Source of the DNA: Gimesia alba
Lineage (GTDB): Bacteria > Planctomycetota > Planctomycetia > Planctomycetales > Planctomycetaceae
Direction of reading: 5' to 3'
DNA length: 64,000 bases
Assembly (NCBI RefSeq): GCF_007744675.1
Contig: NZ_CP036269.1
Coordinates: 558,001 to 622,000 of the forward strand
Within the stretch, counting starts at the first letter, position 1, and every line of letters starts with the position of its first letter. The translations under genes and the position numbers were made by a program. Below are positions 37,038 to 46,466 of the stretch, piece by piece. The notes beneath the pieces are model-generated. The model made no database searches. It saw only the letters and a list, made by a program, of their open reading frames with translations, and had not been told where the DNA came from.

Positions 37038-38756
37038 TTAAGGAGCCGCTTCGCCTACAGGAACTTCAGCAGGTGCATTGGCGGCTGGAGGCTTCTCTTT
37101 ATCGTTTAGGAGTCCATGATGATCCATTCCCAGAACTAAAATGTTCCCAGCAATCAAGGATAGGGTCCATGTGAGCATTACCGAGCCCATTTCCTTGTCT
37201 TTCTCAGCGTAAACCCATCCTTTTCCATAAGCATATAGTGAGATAAAAAAGCCAAGTACGCATTGTCCGACCCCGTCTGCCTGCTTTATCTTTACAAGTG
37301 TTGTCCCAAAACAACCCAAGTTCGTTAAGCCAAATATACCAATAAAAACATATAGAAGCATTTCTGGTAGCATGGGAATGAGGAAGTAGAGCCCGGTTCC
37401 TACACCTGAGCCTGCGAGCACTCCAATTGTCGCCAGTTTCCAGCGGGCTGTAGCGGGACCTGTTTGTGCTCTCTCTGCCTTAGAAACATACTTCGTTTCT
37501 TGAGTTTTGGTAATCAGGCCCAGGTCTGGTTTGCTGTGTAATGCCAATAAACCATTCACGCGTGCATTATAGATCATGGCCGGAGCATAGAAAAGACAGG
37601 CAAGAAACCAGAGAATGGAAGGGACGATCAAAACCTTCGGTTTCAGTTCAGCGGGAGTTTTGCCCACCATGGGTCCTGGCTGGAAGTCTTTCACTTTATT
37701 TTCATCAGCCCACTCTTTTGCAGAATTATCCGCGGCAATTGTCGAGTTATAGCGGACGTTCGAGAAAAATTTATTCAGGTCGTTACCATAAGCAGCACCG
37801 ATACCTGCCAGGCAGCCAATGGCAGGCAGGTTCGTGATCAGAAATACAAAACACCAGAAGATCGCGGGTTTGAACAGTACCAGAAATACTTTTCCCAGTT
37901 TATGTGGCATCCAGCCGGGAGTGGTATCCACCATCGTCATGTGCGGTATTGCGAGAGGGAACATGAGGAAGGTGGGAATAAAGCCGACGGCGATCAGGAT
38001 CGCACCGACGGGTGTGGAACCGTTCGAGATATAATAGTAACCCAGTGAACCGAAGATGGCTTGCGCAGGCAGGCTGAACAGGATGGTCCAGAAAATAAAT
38101 TTAATACCCAGGGCGGAACATAAGAAGAAGTCGAAGTTGATCCGTTTCAGTTTATCTTTTTTCTGTAATGCAAAGCGGACCACTTCGGTCTGGATGAACC
38201 AGATCCAACCCGGGATTGCCATGATCGACACAAAGGCGATAAATCCCCAGAATGCGCGTGGCGGCGTGCGATGGCACCAGAACATCATAAAGATGGAGCT
38301 GAAAAACAGGCAACTGGCGATCACAGAGTAGATGGCCGTTTTTATCGCCAGCCCTTTGTGATTCCCTAGAAAACGATACGCATCTCCCCATGCTTTTGAG
38401 TAGAACTCTTCAACGGCAGGGCCTTTACGTTTTCGTTTTCGACGCGTCGCTTCACTCATGCGCCCTGTGCTGAGGTCGACTCCACAATTGGCGCACTCGA
38501 TATCTTCTTCATCGACATCATATCCACAACGGGGACAGATTTTCGATTCTTTGTCCTCGATTTTATCGATGTCAAAACTAGCTAAAAAGTCATCGGTATC
38601 AGCAGAGTCACTGGAAGAACGGCGTTTCTTTTTGGGTTGGCCTGAAGGAACTTTGACCGGGGCACTGCATGCTTTACAACGAACCCGTTTGCCTGCCGCT
38701 TCATCTTTGACGGAAAATGAAGCATTACATTCTTTACAGCGAACCTTAATGGGCAT
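37038..38756 (-). CDS. Zinc-ribbon polytopic membrane protein, unknown function
   Basis: A 572-residue protein. Two small zinc ribbons start it: C7-x2-C10 with C27-x2-C30, and CPRCG with CANCG (about 74-93), separated by a Ser/Asp-rich linker. A basic segment (RRKRKRKG) is followed by about eight to ten membrane helices through to residue 555. The ATG at 38756 has AAAGG seven bases upstream; the open frame extends 54 codons further without support. Zinc-ribbon plus polytopic proteins are common in planctomycetes but functionally uncharacterised as far as I know. The tail is Ala/Pro-rich. Confidence 0.82.
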   Translation of the reverse strand: MPIKVRCKECNASFSVKDEAAGKRVRCKACSAPVKVPSGQPKKKRRSSSDSADTDDFLASFDIDKIEDKESKICPRCGYDVDEEDIECANCGVDLSTGRMSEATRRKRKRKGPAVEEFYSKAWGDAYRFLGNHKGLAIKTAIYSVIASCLFFSSIFMMFWCHRTPPRAFWGFIAFVSIMAIPGWIWFIQTEVVRFALQKKDKLKRINFDFFLCSALGIKFIFWTILFSLPAQAIFGSLGYYYISNGSTPVGAILIAVGFIPTFLMFPLAIPHMTMVDTTPGWMPHKLGKVFLVLFKPAIFWCFVFLITNLPAIGCLAGIGAAYGNDLNKFFSNVRYNSTIAADNSAKEWADENKVKDFQPGPMVGKTPAELKPKVLIVPSILWFLACLFYAPAMIYNARVNGLLALHSKPDLGLITKTQETKYVSKAERAQTGPATARWKLATIGVLAGSGVGTGLYFLIPMLPEMLLYVFIGIFGLTNLGCFGTTLVKIKQADGVGQCVLGFFISLYAYGKGWVYAEKDKEMGSVMLTWTLSLIAGNILVLGMDHHGLLNDKEKPPAANAPAEVPVGEAAP

Positions 38757-38968
38757 GAATGACCTTTGAGATGTCTTTGGGAAATCGCTCGAATTCTTTG
38801 AGAGTCGATCAACCTCGGAACAGATCATCTGGCTCCGGATCAGGATGTGGAAGGTATGATTCGACCTCGCTCGTTTCTTAATTATCAACAGACAGGGGGG
38901 CAATTCGCAAGTGGACAATACCTGAAATTCATGTCGTCCCCCTCTTTATCTTCCTGAGACCAATATAG

Positions 38969-39826
38969 TTAATTCAGAAGGGGGTTGTGTTGCTTGACCT
39001 GTAACAGGCGCTGAAATTCGTGTAATCGGGCAGACGCTGTTTGTGCGTCGGCTGTCTGATCACAGAGTGAAAAATAGTGAATCGAGCGCGAAAGGCAGCG
39101 TGTTGCACGTTGAAAACGTCCCAATGCCCAGAAGATTTCGGCAAGATGAGTCAGGTCCTGTCCCATCGCAGGCAGATTTGTCGTCTGTTTATGCAGCAGA
39201 TAGGCTTTCCATAGATAAGTGATGGCGCGCGTGTGGTTCCCCTGCAAACCATGAAGGATTCCCAGATTTCCCCAGTCTGCCGCCTGGGCATCGGGGCTGC
39301 CATAAAGAATCTCTCGAGTCAGAGAAATGTTCAGTAGTTGTTCCGCCAATTGGTAATCCTGCTGGAGAATCGCATCATTGGCGCGGCCTGTCAGATCGCA
39401 GGCTGCATCATCAGAGAGTTGATCAACTTCCTGTTCCAGTGTGAGGTGATTTGCCGATCGCAGGTCACCCCAGGAGATGGAATATTGCTGGAACTGAGCT
39501 GCCAGCTCAAAGTAACCTAATTTGCGATAAGCAATCGCAAGGTTATGGCAGACGACTGACCGTAATTGGTTTTCCTGTTGTTGATGTGCATAATCCAGCA
39601 CGATCGAAAGTGGTTCAATTGCCTCTGATGCATAACCAGTTTCTATTAGAAACTGGCCCAGGTGCAGGCAGCGCTCCCATTCCGCCGCTTCTATTTCCGG
39701 AGAGTAGAACAAGGCCCGGGCCTCAGTTCTTTTGCCTTGTAAAACCAACTCATGCGCCCATCGAACTCGATGTGTCAGGGTTGGAATCTCGTTTGATGGG
39801 GAGGGGGAACAATTTGGCTCAGACAC
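38969..39826 (-). CDS. TPR-repeat protein
   Basis: A 285-residue cytosolic protein made of helical TPR-like repeats, for example SVVCHNLAIAYRKLGYFELA, QAADWGNLGILHGLQGNHTRA and LTHLAEIFWALGRFQRATR. No enzyme motif is seen. The start is a GTG at 39826 chosen because a perfect GAGGAG sits six to seven bases upstream; an in-frame ATG 11 codons earlier has no ribosome site. It lies upstream of, and is divergent from, groES. The binding partner is unknown. Confidence 0.78.
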   Translation of the reverse strand: MSEPNCSPSPSNEIPTLTHRVRWAHELVLQGKRTEARALFYSPEIEAAEWERCLHLGQFLIETGYASEAIEPLSIVLDYAHQQQENQLRSVVCHNLAIAYRKLGYFELAAQFQQYSISWGDLRSANHLTLEQEVDQLSDDAACDLTGRANDAILQQDYQLAEQLLNISLTREILYGSPDAQAADWGNLGILHGLQGNHTRAITYLWKAYLLHKQTTNLPAMGQDLTHLAEIFWALGRFQRATRCLSRSIHYFSLCDQTADAQTASARLHEFQRLLQVKQHNPLLN

Positions 39827-39832
39827 GTCAAA

Positions 39833-39838
39833 CTCCTC
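39833..39838 (-). promoter_or_regulatory. Ribosome binding site fixing a GTG start
   Basis: GAGGAG on the minus strand, followed by TTTGAC and then GTG at 39826. It decides the start of the TPR protein in favour of GTG. Confidence 0.8.
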
Positions 39839-40081
39839 TCGTAGTCTTATCTCAATCATTTGAAGACGAATACATTGAGAGAGAGTGTGTAGAGCTGACA
39901 GAAGGAGAATCGAGGGAGAGAAGCCCTCTGCCCTGAACGAGAGTTTCAGGGAGGTGTTTCGTGTGTCGATATTACCTATTTTAACAGTTGTGTCAATTAT
40001 AAATATTCAGATTTTCAATAAGTTTTGAAAAGGGAGAGCCTATCGGGGGCCAATAGGGTGATCTCAACACTCGATTTCAAC

Positions 40082-40102
40082 CTGCTGCCAATATGGCAGC
40101 AG
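40082..40102. repeat. Perfect inverted repeat upstream of groES
   Basis: CTGCTGCCA-ATA-TGGCAGCAG: nine-base arms and a three-base centre, about 268 nt before groES. There is no T-tract on either side, so it is more like a dimeric protein-binding site than a terminator. Confidence 0.55.
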
Positions 40103-40369
40103 AATTGAAGTCCCGTCAGACTGTCCGGCAGGAAACGACATGGCTTCGAATCAGAGGGTTTGAAGTTAAATGTAAATTGTGATTGAAGTTATGAATTATT
40201 ATCGAAATAGGCACGGCGTTCGCACCTAGGGAGAGCACGCTGAGGTCTCTGTATGTGATCTCAGTAGCAGTAGCGTTGTTGTGGAATGGCTTTGGGCCAC
40301 CACAGATTATAAATACATTCGATGTGAAGACATTTGAGTCAGAAATCAAAGAAAATCTAGGAGATCCCA

Positions 40370-40687
40370 ATGGCGAAGAAGGCTGCCAAGGCAAGTAAAG
40401 GCGCCCGGATTGTCCCTCTTGGTGACAAAGTCGTTCTGAAAAGAGAAGTCGCAGAATCAACCACCGCCGGTGGAATTGTTCTGCCAGACAGTGCACAGGA
40501 CAAGCCACAGCGTGGCGAAGTTGTTGCCGTCGGAGATGGACATGTCAAATCAGATGGAACAAAGCTTCCATTGACCGTTAAAGAAGGGGATCGTGTAATT
40601 TTCAGTCCCTACGGCGGGGACGAAATTAAAATTGGCGGAGAAGAATATCTGTTGCTCCGCGAAAGTGACATTTTGGCAACTTATTAA
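40370..40687 (+). CDS. groES: Co-chaperonin GroES
   Basis: A 105-residue GroES, the lid of the GroEL folding chamber. It has a short basic N-terminal extension ([11 protein letters not shown]) before the conserved [12 protein letters not shown]. The mobile loop [21 protein letters not shown] (about 26-46) and the C-terminal [12 protein letters not shown] are intact. AGGAG is placed well before the ATG. groEL follows after 99 nt, forming the usual bicistronic unit. Confidence 0.97.
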   Translation: MAKKAAKASKGARIVPLGDKVVLKREVAESTTAGGIVLPDSAQDKPQRGEVVAVGDGHVKSDGTKLPLTVKEGDRVIFSPYGGDEIKIGGEEYLLLRESDILATY

Positions 40688-40786
40688 GCTGTCAAATTCT
40701 GTATTTAGCAGTAATCGCCCCTGTTTCAGGTGGGCTGGTTACTCTTCCTTTCAAATTTCATACTGAGTACATGGAGATATAGTGAA

Positions 40787-42385
40787 ATGGCAAAGATGAT
40801 TGCCTTCGATCAGGAAGCTCAGGAAGCAATGCGACGTGGTATCAGCAAGTTGGCGAAAGCCGTTCGCGTGACGCTGGGCCCTAAAGGTCGTAATGTTATT
40901 CTGGAAAAGAGCTTTGGCTCCCCCACTGTTACTAAAGACGGTGTTTCTGTTGCCCGCGAAATCGAACTGTCTGACAAGTTTGAAGACATGGGGGCCCGCA
41001 TGGTTCGCGAAGTGGCCAGCAAAACATCTGATATTGCCGGAGATGGAACCACGACTGCCACAATTATGGCAGAAGCAATCTACAACGAAGGTTTGAAGTC
41101 GGTTGTTGCCGGCGTCAGTCCGATCGCAATGAAGCGTGGTATGGACAAAGCGGTCGATGACATTGTGGGAAAACTCCAGAAAATGTCGATCGAGTGCAAA
41201 AATAAGAAAGCGATTTCTCAGGTTGGTAAAGTCGCCTCCAATGGCGATGAAGAAATCGGAAAAATTCTGGCAGACGCCATGGAACAGGTTGGCAAAGATG
41301 GTGTGATTACCGTTGAAGAAGGCCAGAGCCTGCAGACCAGTTTTGAAGTCGTCGAAGGGATGCAGTTTGACCGCGGTTACCTTTCGCCTTACTTCGTGAC
41401 CGATCCTCAAAGCATGTCTTGTGATCTGGAAGATGCTTATGTATTGGTTCATGAAAAGAAGATTTCCAACATCAAGGACCTGGTTCCTGTTCTGGAAAAA
41501 GTTGTCAACGCCGGCAAGCCGCTGTTGATTATCGCAGAAGACATCGAAGGGGAAGCCCTGTCGACTCTCGTGATCAACAAACTGCGTGGTACGTTCCGCT
41601 GCTGTGCCGTGAAAGCACCCGGCTATGGTGATCGTCGTAAAGCGATGCTGCAGGACATTGCCATCATGGTTGGCGGTCAGGCAATTTTCGAAGATCTGGG
41701 AATTCAGCTGGAAAATCTGCAGCTTTCTGATCTTGGTACTGCCAAGAAAATTTCTGTCGATAAAGACAACGCCACAATCATTGAAGGTGGTGGAAAGCCT
41801 GGGGAAATTAAATCCCGTATCGAACAGATTCGCCGCGAACTGGAAAATTCGACCAGCGATTACGATAAAGAAAAGCTGGAAGAACGAATCGCAAAACTTT
41901 CCGGCGGTGTTGCACAAATTAACGTTGGTGCCGCAACTGAAAGTGAAATGAAAGAAAAGAAAGCCCGCGTTGAAGATGCTCTGCACGCTGTTCGTGCTGC
42001 TGTGGCAGAAGGTATTCTTCCCGGTGGTGGTGTGGCATTGCTTCGCTGTTCTGCAGCCTGCAAACCGACCGGTCTTTCTCAGGAAGAAAAAGTGGGTTAC
42101 GAAATTATCCTGCGTGCTTGCCGTGCTCCGCTGACTTCCATCGCCAACAATGCCGGCGATGATGGCAGCGTCGTCTGCGAAAAGGTCTCTGAACTTGATG
42201 GCAGCATGGGTTACAATGCTGCCACTTCGAAGTACGAAGACCTGGTCAAGACCGGTATCATCGATCCGACTCGGGTGACACGCTCTGCTCTGCAGAATTC
42301 TGCCAGTGTTTCAACATTGCTGCTGACCAGCGATGCTTTGATCGCTGAAAAGGGTAAGGACGATCATGACGACGACCTGCACTAA
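40787..42385 (+). CDS. groEL: Chaperonin GroEL
   Basis: A 532-residue 60-kDa chaperonin. The N-terminus [18 protein letters not shown], the ATP loop GDGTTT near 86-91, and the GGGVALL region near 410 are present. The C-terminus ends in an acidic His/Asp stretch ([11 protein letters not shown]) instead of the Gly-Gly-Met repeats of most bacterial GroELs; that tail normally lines the cavity floor. The ATG at 40787 is used since the family starts there. It is followed by a strong terminator, closing the groES-groEL unit. Confidence 0.97.
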   Translation: MAKMIAFDQEAQEAMRRGISKLAKAVRVTLGPKGRNVILEKSFGSPTVTKDGVSVAREIELSDKFEDMGARMVREVASKTSDIAGDGTTTATIMAEAIYNEGLKSVVAGVSPIAMKRGMDKAVDDIVGKLQKMSIECKNKKAISQVGKVASNGDEEIGKILADAMEQVGKDGVITVEEGQSLQTSFEVVEGMQFDRGYLSPYFVTDPQSMSCDLEDAYVLVHEKKISNIKDLVPVLEKVVNAGKPLLIIAEDIEGEALSTLVINKLRGTFRCCAVKAPGYGDRRKAMLQDIAIMVGGQAIFEDLGIQLENLQLSDLGTAKKISVDKDNATIIEGGGKPGEIKSRIEQIRRELENSTSDYDKEKLEERIAKLSGGVAQINVGAATESEMKEKKARVEDALHAVRAAVAEGILPGGGVALLRCSAACKPTGLSQEEKVGYEIILRACRAPLTSIANNAGDDGSVVCEKVSELDGSMGYNAATSKYEDLVKTGIIDPTRVTRSALQNSASVSTLLLTSDALIAEKGKDDHDDDLH

Positions 42386-42415
42386 GGTCACATGTCGTCC
42401 GTTTTCTAATAGATT

Positions 42416-42457
42416 GAAACGCACCCGGCGGGTTTCCTGTCGGGTGCGTTTCGTTTT
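42416..42457 (+). terminator. Intrinsic terminator after groEL
   Basis: GAAACGCACCCG (42416-42427) pairs perfectly with CGGGTGCGTTTC (42441-42452), giving a 12-bp stem and a 13-base loop, followed by GTTTT. It lies 30 nt after the groEL stop. Confidence 0.9.
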
Positions 42458-42677
42458 ACCCTGACCCTGGCTTGCATCTCAGTGACAGATGTGCCGTTCA
42501 GACTTTCATTCTCGAGCGGAATCGCTCTGGATTGGCTTTAATAAACCGGGCGAGGGACTAGAATGTTAGAAGGTGCGCATTGCGGACAGGCACTGATAAT
42601 AGTAACATTTGCATCATTCGCAGATTCCATCAAATAGAATCTTTACTCCTTCAATTCCAGAAGATTGGTAGAATTTC

Positions 42678-43934
42678 GTGGCAAGAGAAAAAGTAGTTTT
42701 GGCTTACAGTGGCGGCCTGGATACTTCCGTGGCTGTTAAGTGGATCAATGAAAAATATGACATGGACGTGATCACTTATACCTGTGATCTCGGCCAGGGT
42801 CGCGATGTGGATGGAATCAAAGAAAAAGCGATCAAAACCGGTGCTGTGGAAGCAGTCATCGAAGATACAAAAAACATGTTTGTTGATTTCTTCGTCTGGC
42901 CTTCGCTGATGGCGGGGACCATGTATGAAGGCAAGTATCCACTGGCGACCGCACTTGGACGGCCGCTGATTGCACACCGTATGGTCGAAGTCGCCAAGGA
43001 ACATGGTGCGACGGCTGTAGCCCATGGTTGTACGGGAAAAGGGAACGACCAGGTCCGGTTTGATGTTTCCTTTCAAACCCTGGCACCACAGTTGAAAATC
43101 ATTGCTCCCGTGCGTGAATGGAAATGGACGCGAACGGAAGAACTGCAGTACGCGAAAGAGCATGGCATTGAAGTCGAAGCGACGAAAGAGAGCATCTTCA
43201 GTATCGATCAGAATCTGTGGGGGCGTTCTGTGGAAGCCGGGATTTTGGAAGATCCCTGGGTGGCACCTCCCAAAGAAGCTTACAAATGGACGGTGGCGCC
43301 AGAAGAGGCTCCTGATCAGCCTGTAGAAGTGACGATTGAATTCGAACAGGGACGTCCGATTGCCGTTGATGGCAAGGAGATGGATGGCGCTGATCTGATT
43401 CTGCACTTGAACAAAATTGGCGGAGAAAATGGCGTCGGTCGGATCGACCATGTTGAAAACCGTCTGGTAGGGATCAAGAGCCGCGAAATTTATGAAGCTC
43501 CGGCTGCTGTGATTCTGCATAACGCACATCGTGAACTGGAATACCTGACGCTCAGCAGGCAGGCACTACGGTTCAAAACGTTTATCAGTCAGACCTGTAG
43601 CGACATCATTTATGACGGTCTCTGGTATAGCTCTTTCCATCAGGACTTAATGGGATTTGTTGAAAAGAACCAGCGATTTGTCTCGGGTACGGTGCGTGTT
43701 TCTCTGTATAAAGGAAACCACACAGTCACCGGTTTGAAGAGTGAGCATAGTCTCTATAGCCCGGAACTGGCCACGTATGAGGAAGGCGATCAGTTTCCTC
43801 ATGAGACGGCACTGGGATTCATCCGGATTCATGGACTGGCACAACAGACTCAGGCACGTCAACAGTTATTGAAAGGGGAGCCCAGTTCAAAGCCAACTCG
43901 GATTATGCCTCCCAGTCAATCTGACAAATCCTGA
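42678..43934 (+). CDS. argG: Argininosuccinate synthase
   Basis: A 418-residue ArgG, joining citrulline and aspartate with ATP in arginine synthesis. The PP-loop is AYSGGLDTS (9-17), HGCTGKGNDQVRF near 114-126 is the substrate site, and DQNLWGRSVE follows. The start is GTG at 42678. The length is slightly above the usual 400 because of a short C-terminal Ser/Pro/Lys extension. It has its own upstream region after the groEL terminator, and a PPP phosphatase gene follows 35 nt later. Confidence 0.96.
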   Translation: MAREKVVLAYSGGLDTSVAVKWINEKYDMDVITYTCDLGQGRDVDGIKEKAIKTGAVEAVIEDTKNMFVDFFVWPSLMAGTMYEGKYPLATALGRPLIAHRMVEVAKEHGATAVAHGCTGKGNDQVRFDVSFQTLAPQLKIIAPVREWKWTRTEELQYAKEHGIEVEATKESIFSIDQNLWGRSVEAGILEDPWVAPPKEAYKWTVAPEEAPDQPVEVTIEFEQGRPIAVDGKEMDGADLILHLNKIGGENGVGRIDHVENRLVGIKSREIYEAPAAVILHNAHRELEYLTLSRQALRFKTFISQTCSDIIYDGLWYSSFHQDLMGFVEKNQRFVSGTVRVSLYKGNHTVTGLKSEHSLYSPELATYEEGDQFPHETALGFIRIHGLAQQTQARQQLLKGEPSSKPTRIMPPSQSDKS

Positions 43935-43969
43935 TACAGGAAACTTTACCTTTGAATTAATGCGGTCGC

Positions 43970-44668
43970 ATGATGGATCAAACGACACAGAAAGGACGGA
44001 CGTTTGCAATCGGTGATATTCACGGTTGCGATGTTGCGTTGGGAACGATTCTGTATCATCTCGAGTTGACTCGGGATGATACCTTTATCTGTCTGGGTGA
44101 TGCCGTTGATCGCGGTCCCGGTACGAAGCATGTCATTGAGATTCTGCTCGATCTGAAGGCGACCTGCAAATTAGTGATGATCAAAGGTAATCACGAAGAG
44201 ATGATGCTGGACGGTATGAACGGCGGTCATTGGGAGTCAACGTGGTTGCAGCATGGCGGCAAGGAAGCCCTCGATTCCTACGGCGGCCGTTACGATCTGG
44301 TTCCTGAAGAGCATCGTATTTTTATGGCGACGGCTCTGGATTACTATCAGACCGAGACAGATATTTTTGTGCATGCGACGGCTGTACCCGGCGTGCCTTT
44401 GGAAGATCTGACTCCTCAGGAACTGCGTTGGGACCGTCTCAAAGGTGACGAAGAGCCGGACCCGTCCGGACGACGTATCATTTGCGGGCATACGGCGCAG
44501 AAATCTGGGAAGCCGCTGGTGTTCGATGGTTGGGTCTGTCTCGATACCGCCGCCTATCGCGGGAATTATTTAACCGCGATTGATGTACACACCAACGAAC
44601 TTTTCCAGGCCAAGCAGAGCGGGAAATATCGTGATGGCAGAACGCTGAAACGCTACCAGATGAAGTAG
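43970..44668 (+). CDS. PPP-family metallophosphatase (PrpA/ApaH-like)
   Basis: A 232-residue calcineurin-like phosphatase. The three metal-binding motifs are GDIHG (15-19), GDAVDRG (near 43-49) and GNHEE (near 73-77), with the later His in ICGHTAQKSGKP. This matches bacterial serine/threonine PrpA-type phosphatases and symmetrical diadenosine tetraphosphatases; the two cannot be separated by eye. It starts 35 nt after argG on the same strand and is probably co-transcribed, though no functional link is obvious. Confidence 0.88.
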   Translation: MMDQTTQKGRTFAIGDIHGCDVALGTILYHLELTRDDTFICLGDAVDRGPGTKHVIEILLDLKATCKLVMIKGNHEEMMLDGMNGGHWESTWLQHGGKEALDSYGGRYDLVPEEHRIFMATALDYYQTETDIFVHATAVPGVPLEDLTPQELRWDRLKGDEEPDPSGRRIICGHTAQKSGKPLVFDGWVCLDTAAYRGNYLTAIDVHTNELFQAKQSGKYRDGRTLKRYQMK

Positions 44669-44704
44669 GATAACGCTGTAGCGGTTCTGCTTGTCTACCG
44701 GTTT

Positions 44705-46123
44705 TTAATCGGCCAGATGCATGACCACCATCTTTTCTTCGCTCATTTCCTGAATCGCATATTTAGGACCTTCTTTGCCGGTTCCGCTATGCTTTAAACC
44801 GCCGTAAGGCATCGCGTCGGCTCGCCACTGACTGGACCAGTTGATGTGGATGTTTCCACTGTCAACTTGCCGGGCGAATTTCATGGCCCGGTCAATGTCC
44901 TGGGTAAAGATGCCGGCAGAAAGTCCGTAGGTCGTATCGTTGGCCATGGCGATGGCTTCGTTGACATCGTTGAAGTAGGAGAGTGCGACGGCAGGTCCAA
45001 AAATTTCATCTTTGACGACCAGCATGTCCGGCTTGGTTTCATCCAGAATCGTCGGGGCAAAAATGGCACCCTGTCGCTGTCCGCCACAGACTAAACGGGC
45101 TCCCTGGCTGACGGCTTCATTAACCCATTCTTCGACACGGGTCGCATCTGATTCACGAACCATCGGGCCGATTTTGGTCGAATCTTCCAGCTGATTGCCG
45201 GTGGTCAGATTCTCGACTTTGGACTTCAGCAGATCGACAAAATCTGATTTGACCGCTGAAGACGTCAAAATGCGTTGTGCGGAAATACAAACCTGACCGG
45301 CATTCGCATATCCAGCCATCGTAATTGCAGTCGTCGCTTTGTCGAGATCGGCATCATCCATTATGACAACCGGGCTGTTGCTGCCCAGTTCCATCGTCAC
45401 CCGTTTCATACCGGCCATTTCGCAGATTTTGGTTCCCACTTCATAGCTGCCAGTGAAACTGATTTTTCGAATCCTGGTATCGGTGCAGATGGCGCGTCCG
45501 ATTTCTCCTCCCGGCCCTGTGACGCAGGCAATCGCTTCCGGAGGCAGGCCGGCTTCGAGCAGAATCTCCGTGAGTTTCAAAGCTGAGAGTGGCGTATCAC
45601 TGGCGGGCTTAATCAAAATCGCATTTCCAGCGGCAATCGCGGGACCCACTTTGTGACAGACCAGGTTCAGAGGGAAGTTGAACGGTGTAATCGCGGCCAC
45701 AATACCACAGGGGACGCGGAGCGTGAAACCAACTTTATTATTTCCCCCGGCATTTCCTTCCAGGGGAATCATTTCACCGGTCATGCGGCGGGCTTCTTCA
45801 CCTGACAGTCGAATCACTTCGGCGCTGCGACTGGTTTCGACCTGACTCTCTGCCAGAACCTTGCCGACTTCCAGACTGATCGTGCGGGCAAATTCGTCTT
45901 GATGCTGGAGCAGCAGATCAGCTGCTTTTTGCAAAATCAGACTGCGATCATAGGGAGTCATGGCTTTCATGATGCGGGCGCCCTGCTCCAGCACTGTGAC
46001 CGCCTTTGCGATGTCTTCACCACTCCCCTTGGGAACAGTGTCTATGATCGATTGATCGAATGAGTTGGTGACGTTGATGGTCTGTTTGGTATCCTGCCAT
46101 TGGCCAGCACAAAACATTTTCAT
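44705..46123 (-). CDS. NAD(P)-dependent aldehyde dehydrogenase
   Basis: A 472-residue aldehyde dehydrogenase. Catalytic residues are all present: N149 (TPFNFPLN), E245 (TMELGSNSP) and nucleophile C279 (GQVCIS). The NAD loop FTGSYEVG lies near 223-230. The sequence resembles the lactaldehyde/glyceraldehyde-3-phosphate (non-phosphorylating) group, but the substrate is inference. It stands alone, convergent with the phosphatase gene and divergent from a small lipoprotein gene. Confidence 0.93.
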   Translation of the reverse strand: MKMFCAGQWQDTKQTINVTNSFDQSIIDTVPKGSGEDIAKAVTVLEQGARIMKAMTPYDRSLILQKAADLLLQHQDEFARTISLEVGKVLAESQVETSRSAEVIRLSGEEARRMTGEMIPLEGNAGGNNKVGFTLRVPCGIVAAITPFNFPLNLVCHKVGPAIAAGNAILIKPASDTPLSALKLTEILLEAGLPPEAIACVTGPGGEIGRAICTDTRIRKISFTGSYEVGTKICEMAGMKRVTMELGSNSPVVIMDDADLDKATTAITMAGYANAGQVCISAQRILTSSAVKSDFVDLLKSKVENLTTGNQLEDSTKIGPMVRESDATRVEEWVNEAVSQGARLVCGGQRQGAIFAPTILDETKPDMLVVKDEIFGPAVALSYFNDVNEAIAMANDTTYGLSAGIFTQDIDRAMKFARQVDSGNIHINWSSQWRADAMPYGGLKHSGTGKEGPKYAIQEMSEEKMVVMHLAD

Positions 46124-46466
46124 ATTGATTTAAACCTTGTGGGAAATACGTTGCCGACTGAGAACGAAAAAGCAAACAATTTCAGGATAGACGTGCGCAG
46201 GGAATCTGACAACCCAGTGAAAGATTCGATTTTGATTTTGGGGCAGTATTAGTGACTTAAAGGATTTGAAAACAGCAGGTTAAGGCGACATTTTGCTGGC
46301 CGAGATTGCCCTTGGCATAGTTGGCACGATTTGCTAAAAAGCACCACACTTCACAGAGCAATTCACCCTCCCGAATCACTTCTCTCAAGTAATTTGCCAC
46401 TGCAGACGCATCCTGGCAGTTACATGCTCTCACAACTTTTTTACTTTCAATCAGGTGGACAGGATC
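46124..46466. other. 343-nt divergent intergenic region
   Basis: Lies between the aldehyde dehydrogenase and lipoprotein genes. A tandem TTGGCA at 46312 and 46321 is the only notable element; it resembles half of a sigma-54 promoter, but the spacing is wrong. No gene is seen. Confidence 0.4.

Larger units (their letters stand above)
39827..40369. other. 543-nt intergenic region upstream of groES
   Basis: It carries the ribosome site of the TPR gene at the left and a perfect inverted repeat at 40082-40102 (listed separately). A TATAAA at 40308-40313 could be a -10 element, but no -35 box at proper distance is clear. The classical CIRCE operator (TTAGCACTC, nine bases, GAGTGCTAA) was looked for and is absent. 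Confidence 0.45.

Noticed and set aside
36836-37174. A plus-strand 112-codon frame between tatC and the zinc-ribbon gene
   Set aside because: It runs into the certain zinc-ribbon gene on the other strand and lacks a ribosome site.
40021-40369. CIRCE/HrcA operator before groES
   Set aside because: No TTAGCACTC-N9-GAGTGCTAA or near match is present; only the different 9-3-9 palindrome is seen.
40751-41986. A 411-codon open frame antisense to groEL
   Set aside because: It overlaps a certain gene, has no ribosome site or recognisable product, and such antisense frames arise from codon bias.
42651-43529. A 292-codon open frame antisense to argG
   Set aside because: It is fully covered by argG, with a Phe/His-rich composition typical of a reversed coding frame.
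46321-46335. TTGGCACGATTTGCT resembles a sigma-54 promoter
   Set aside because: The GG and GC elements are two bases closer than the strict -24/-12 spacing allows.
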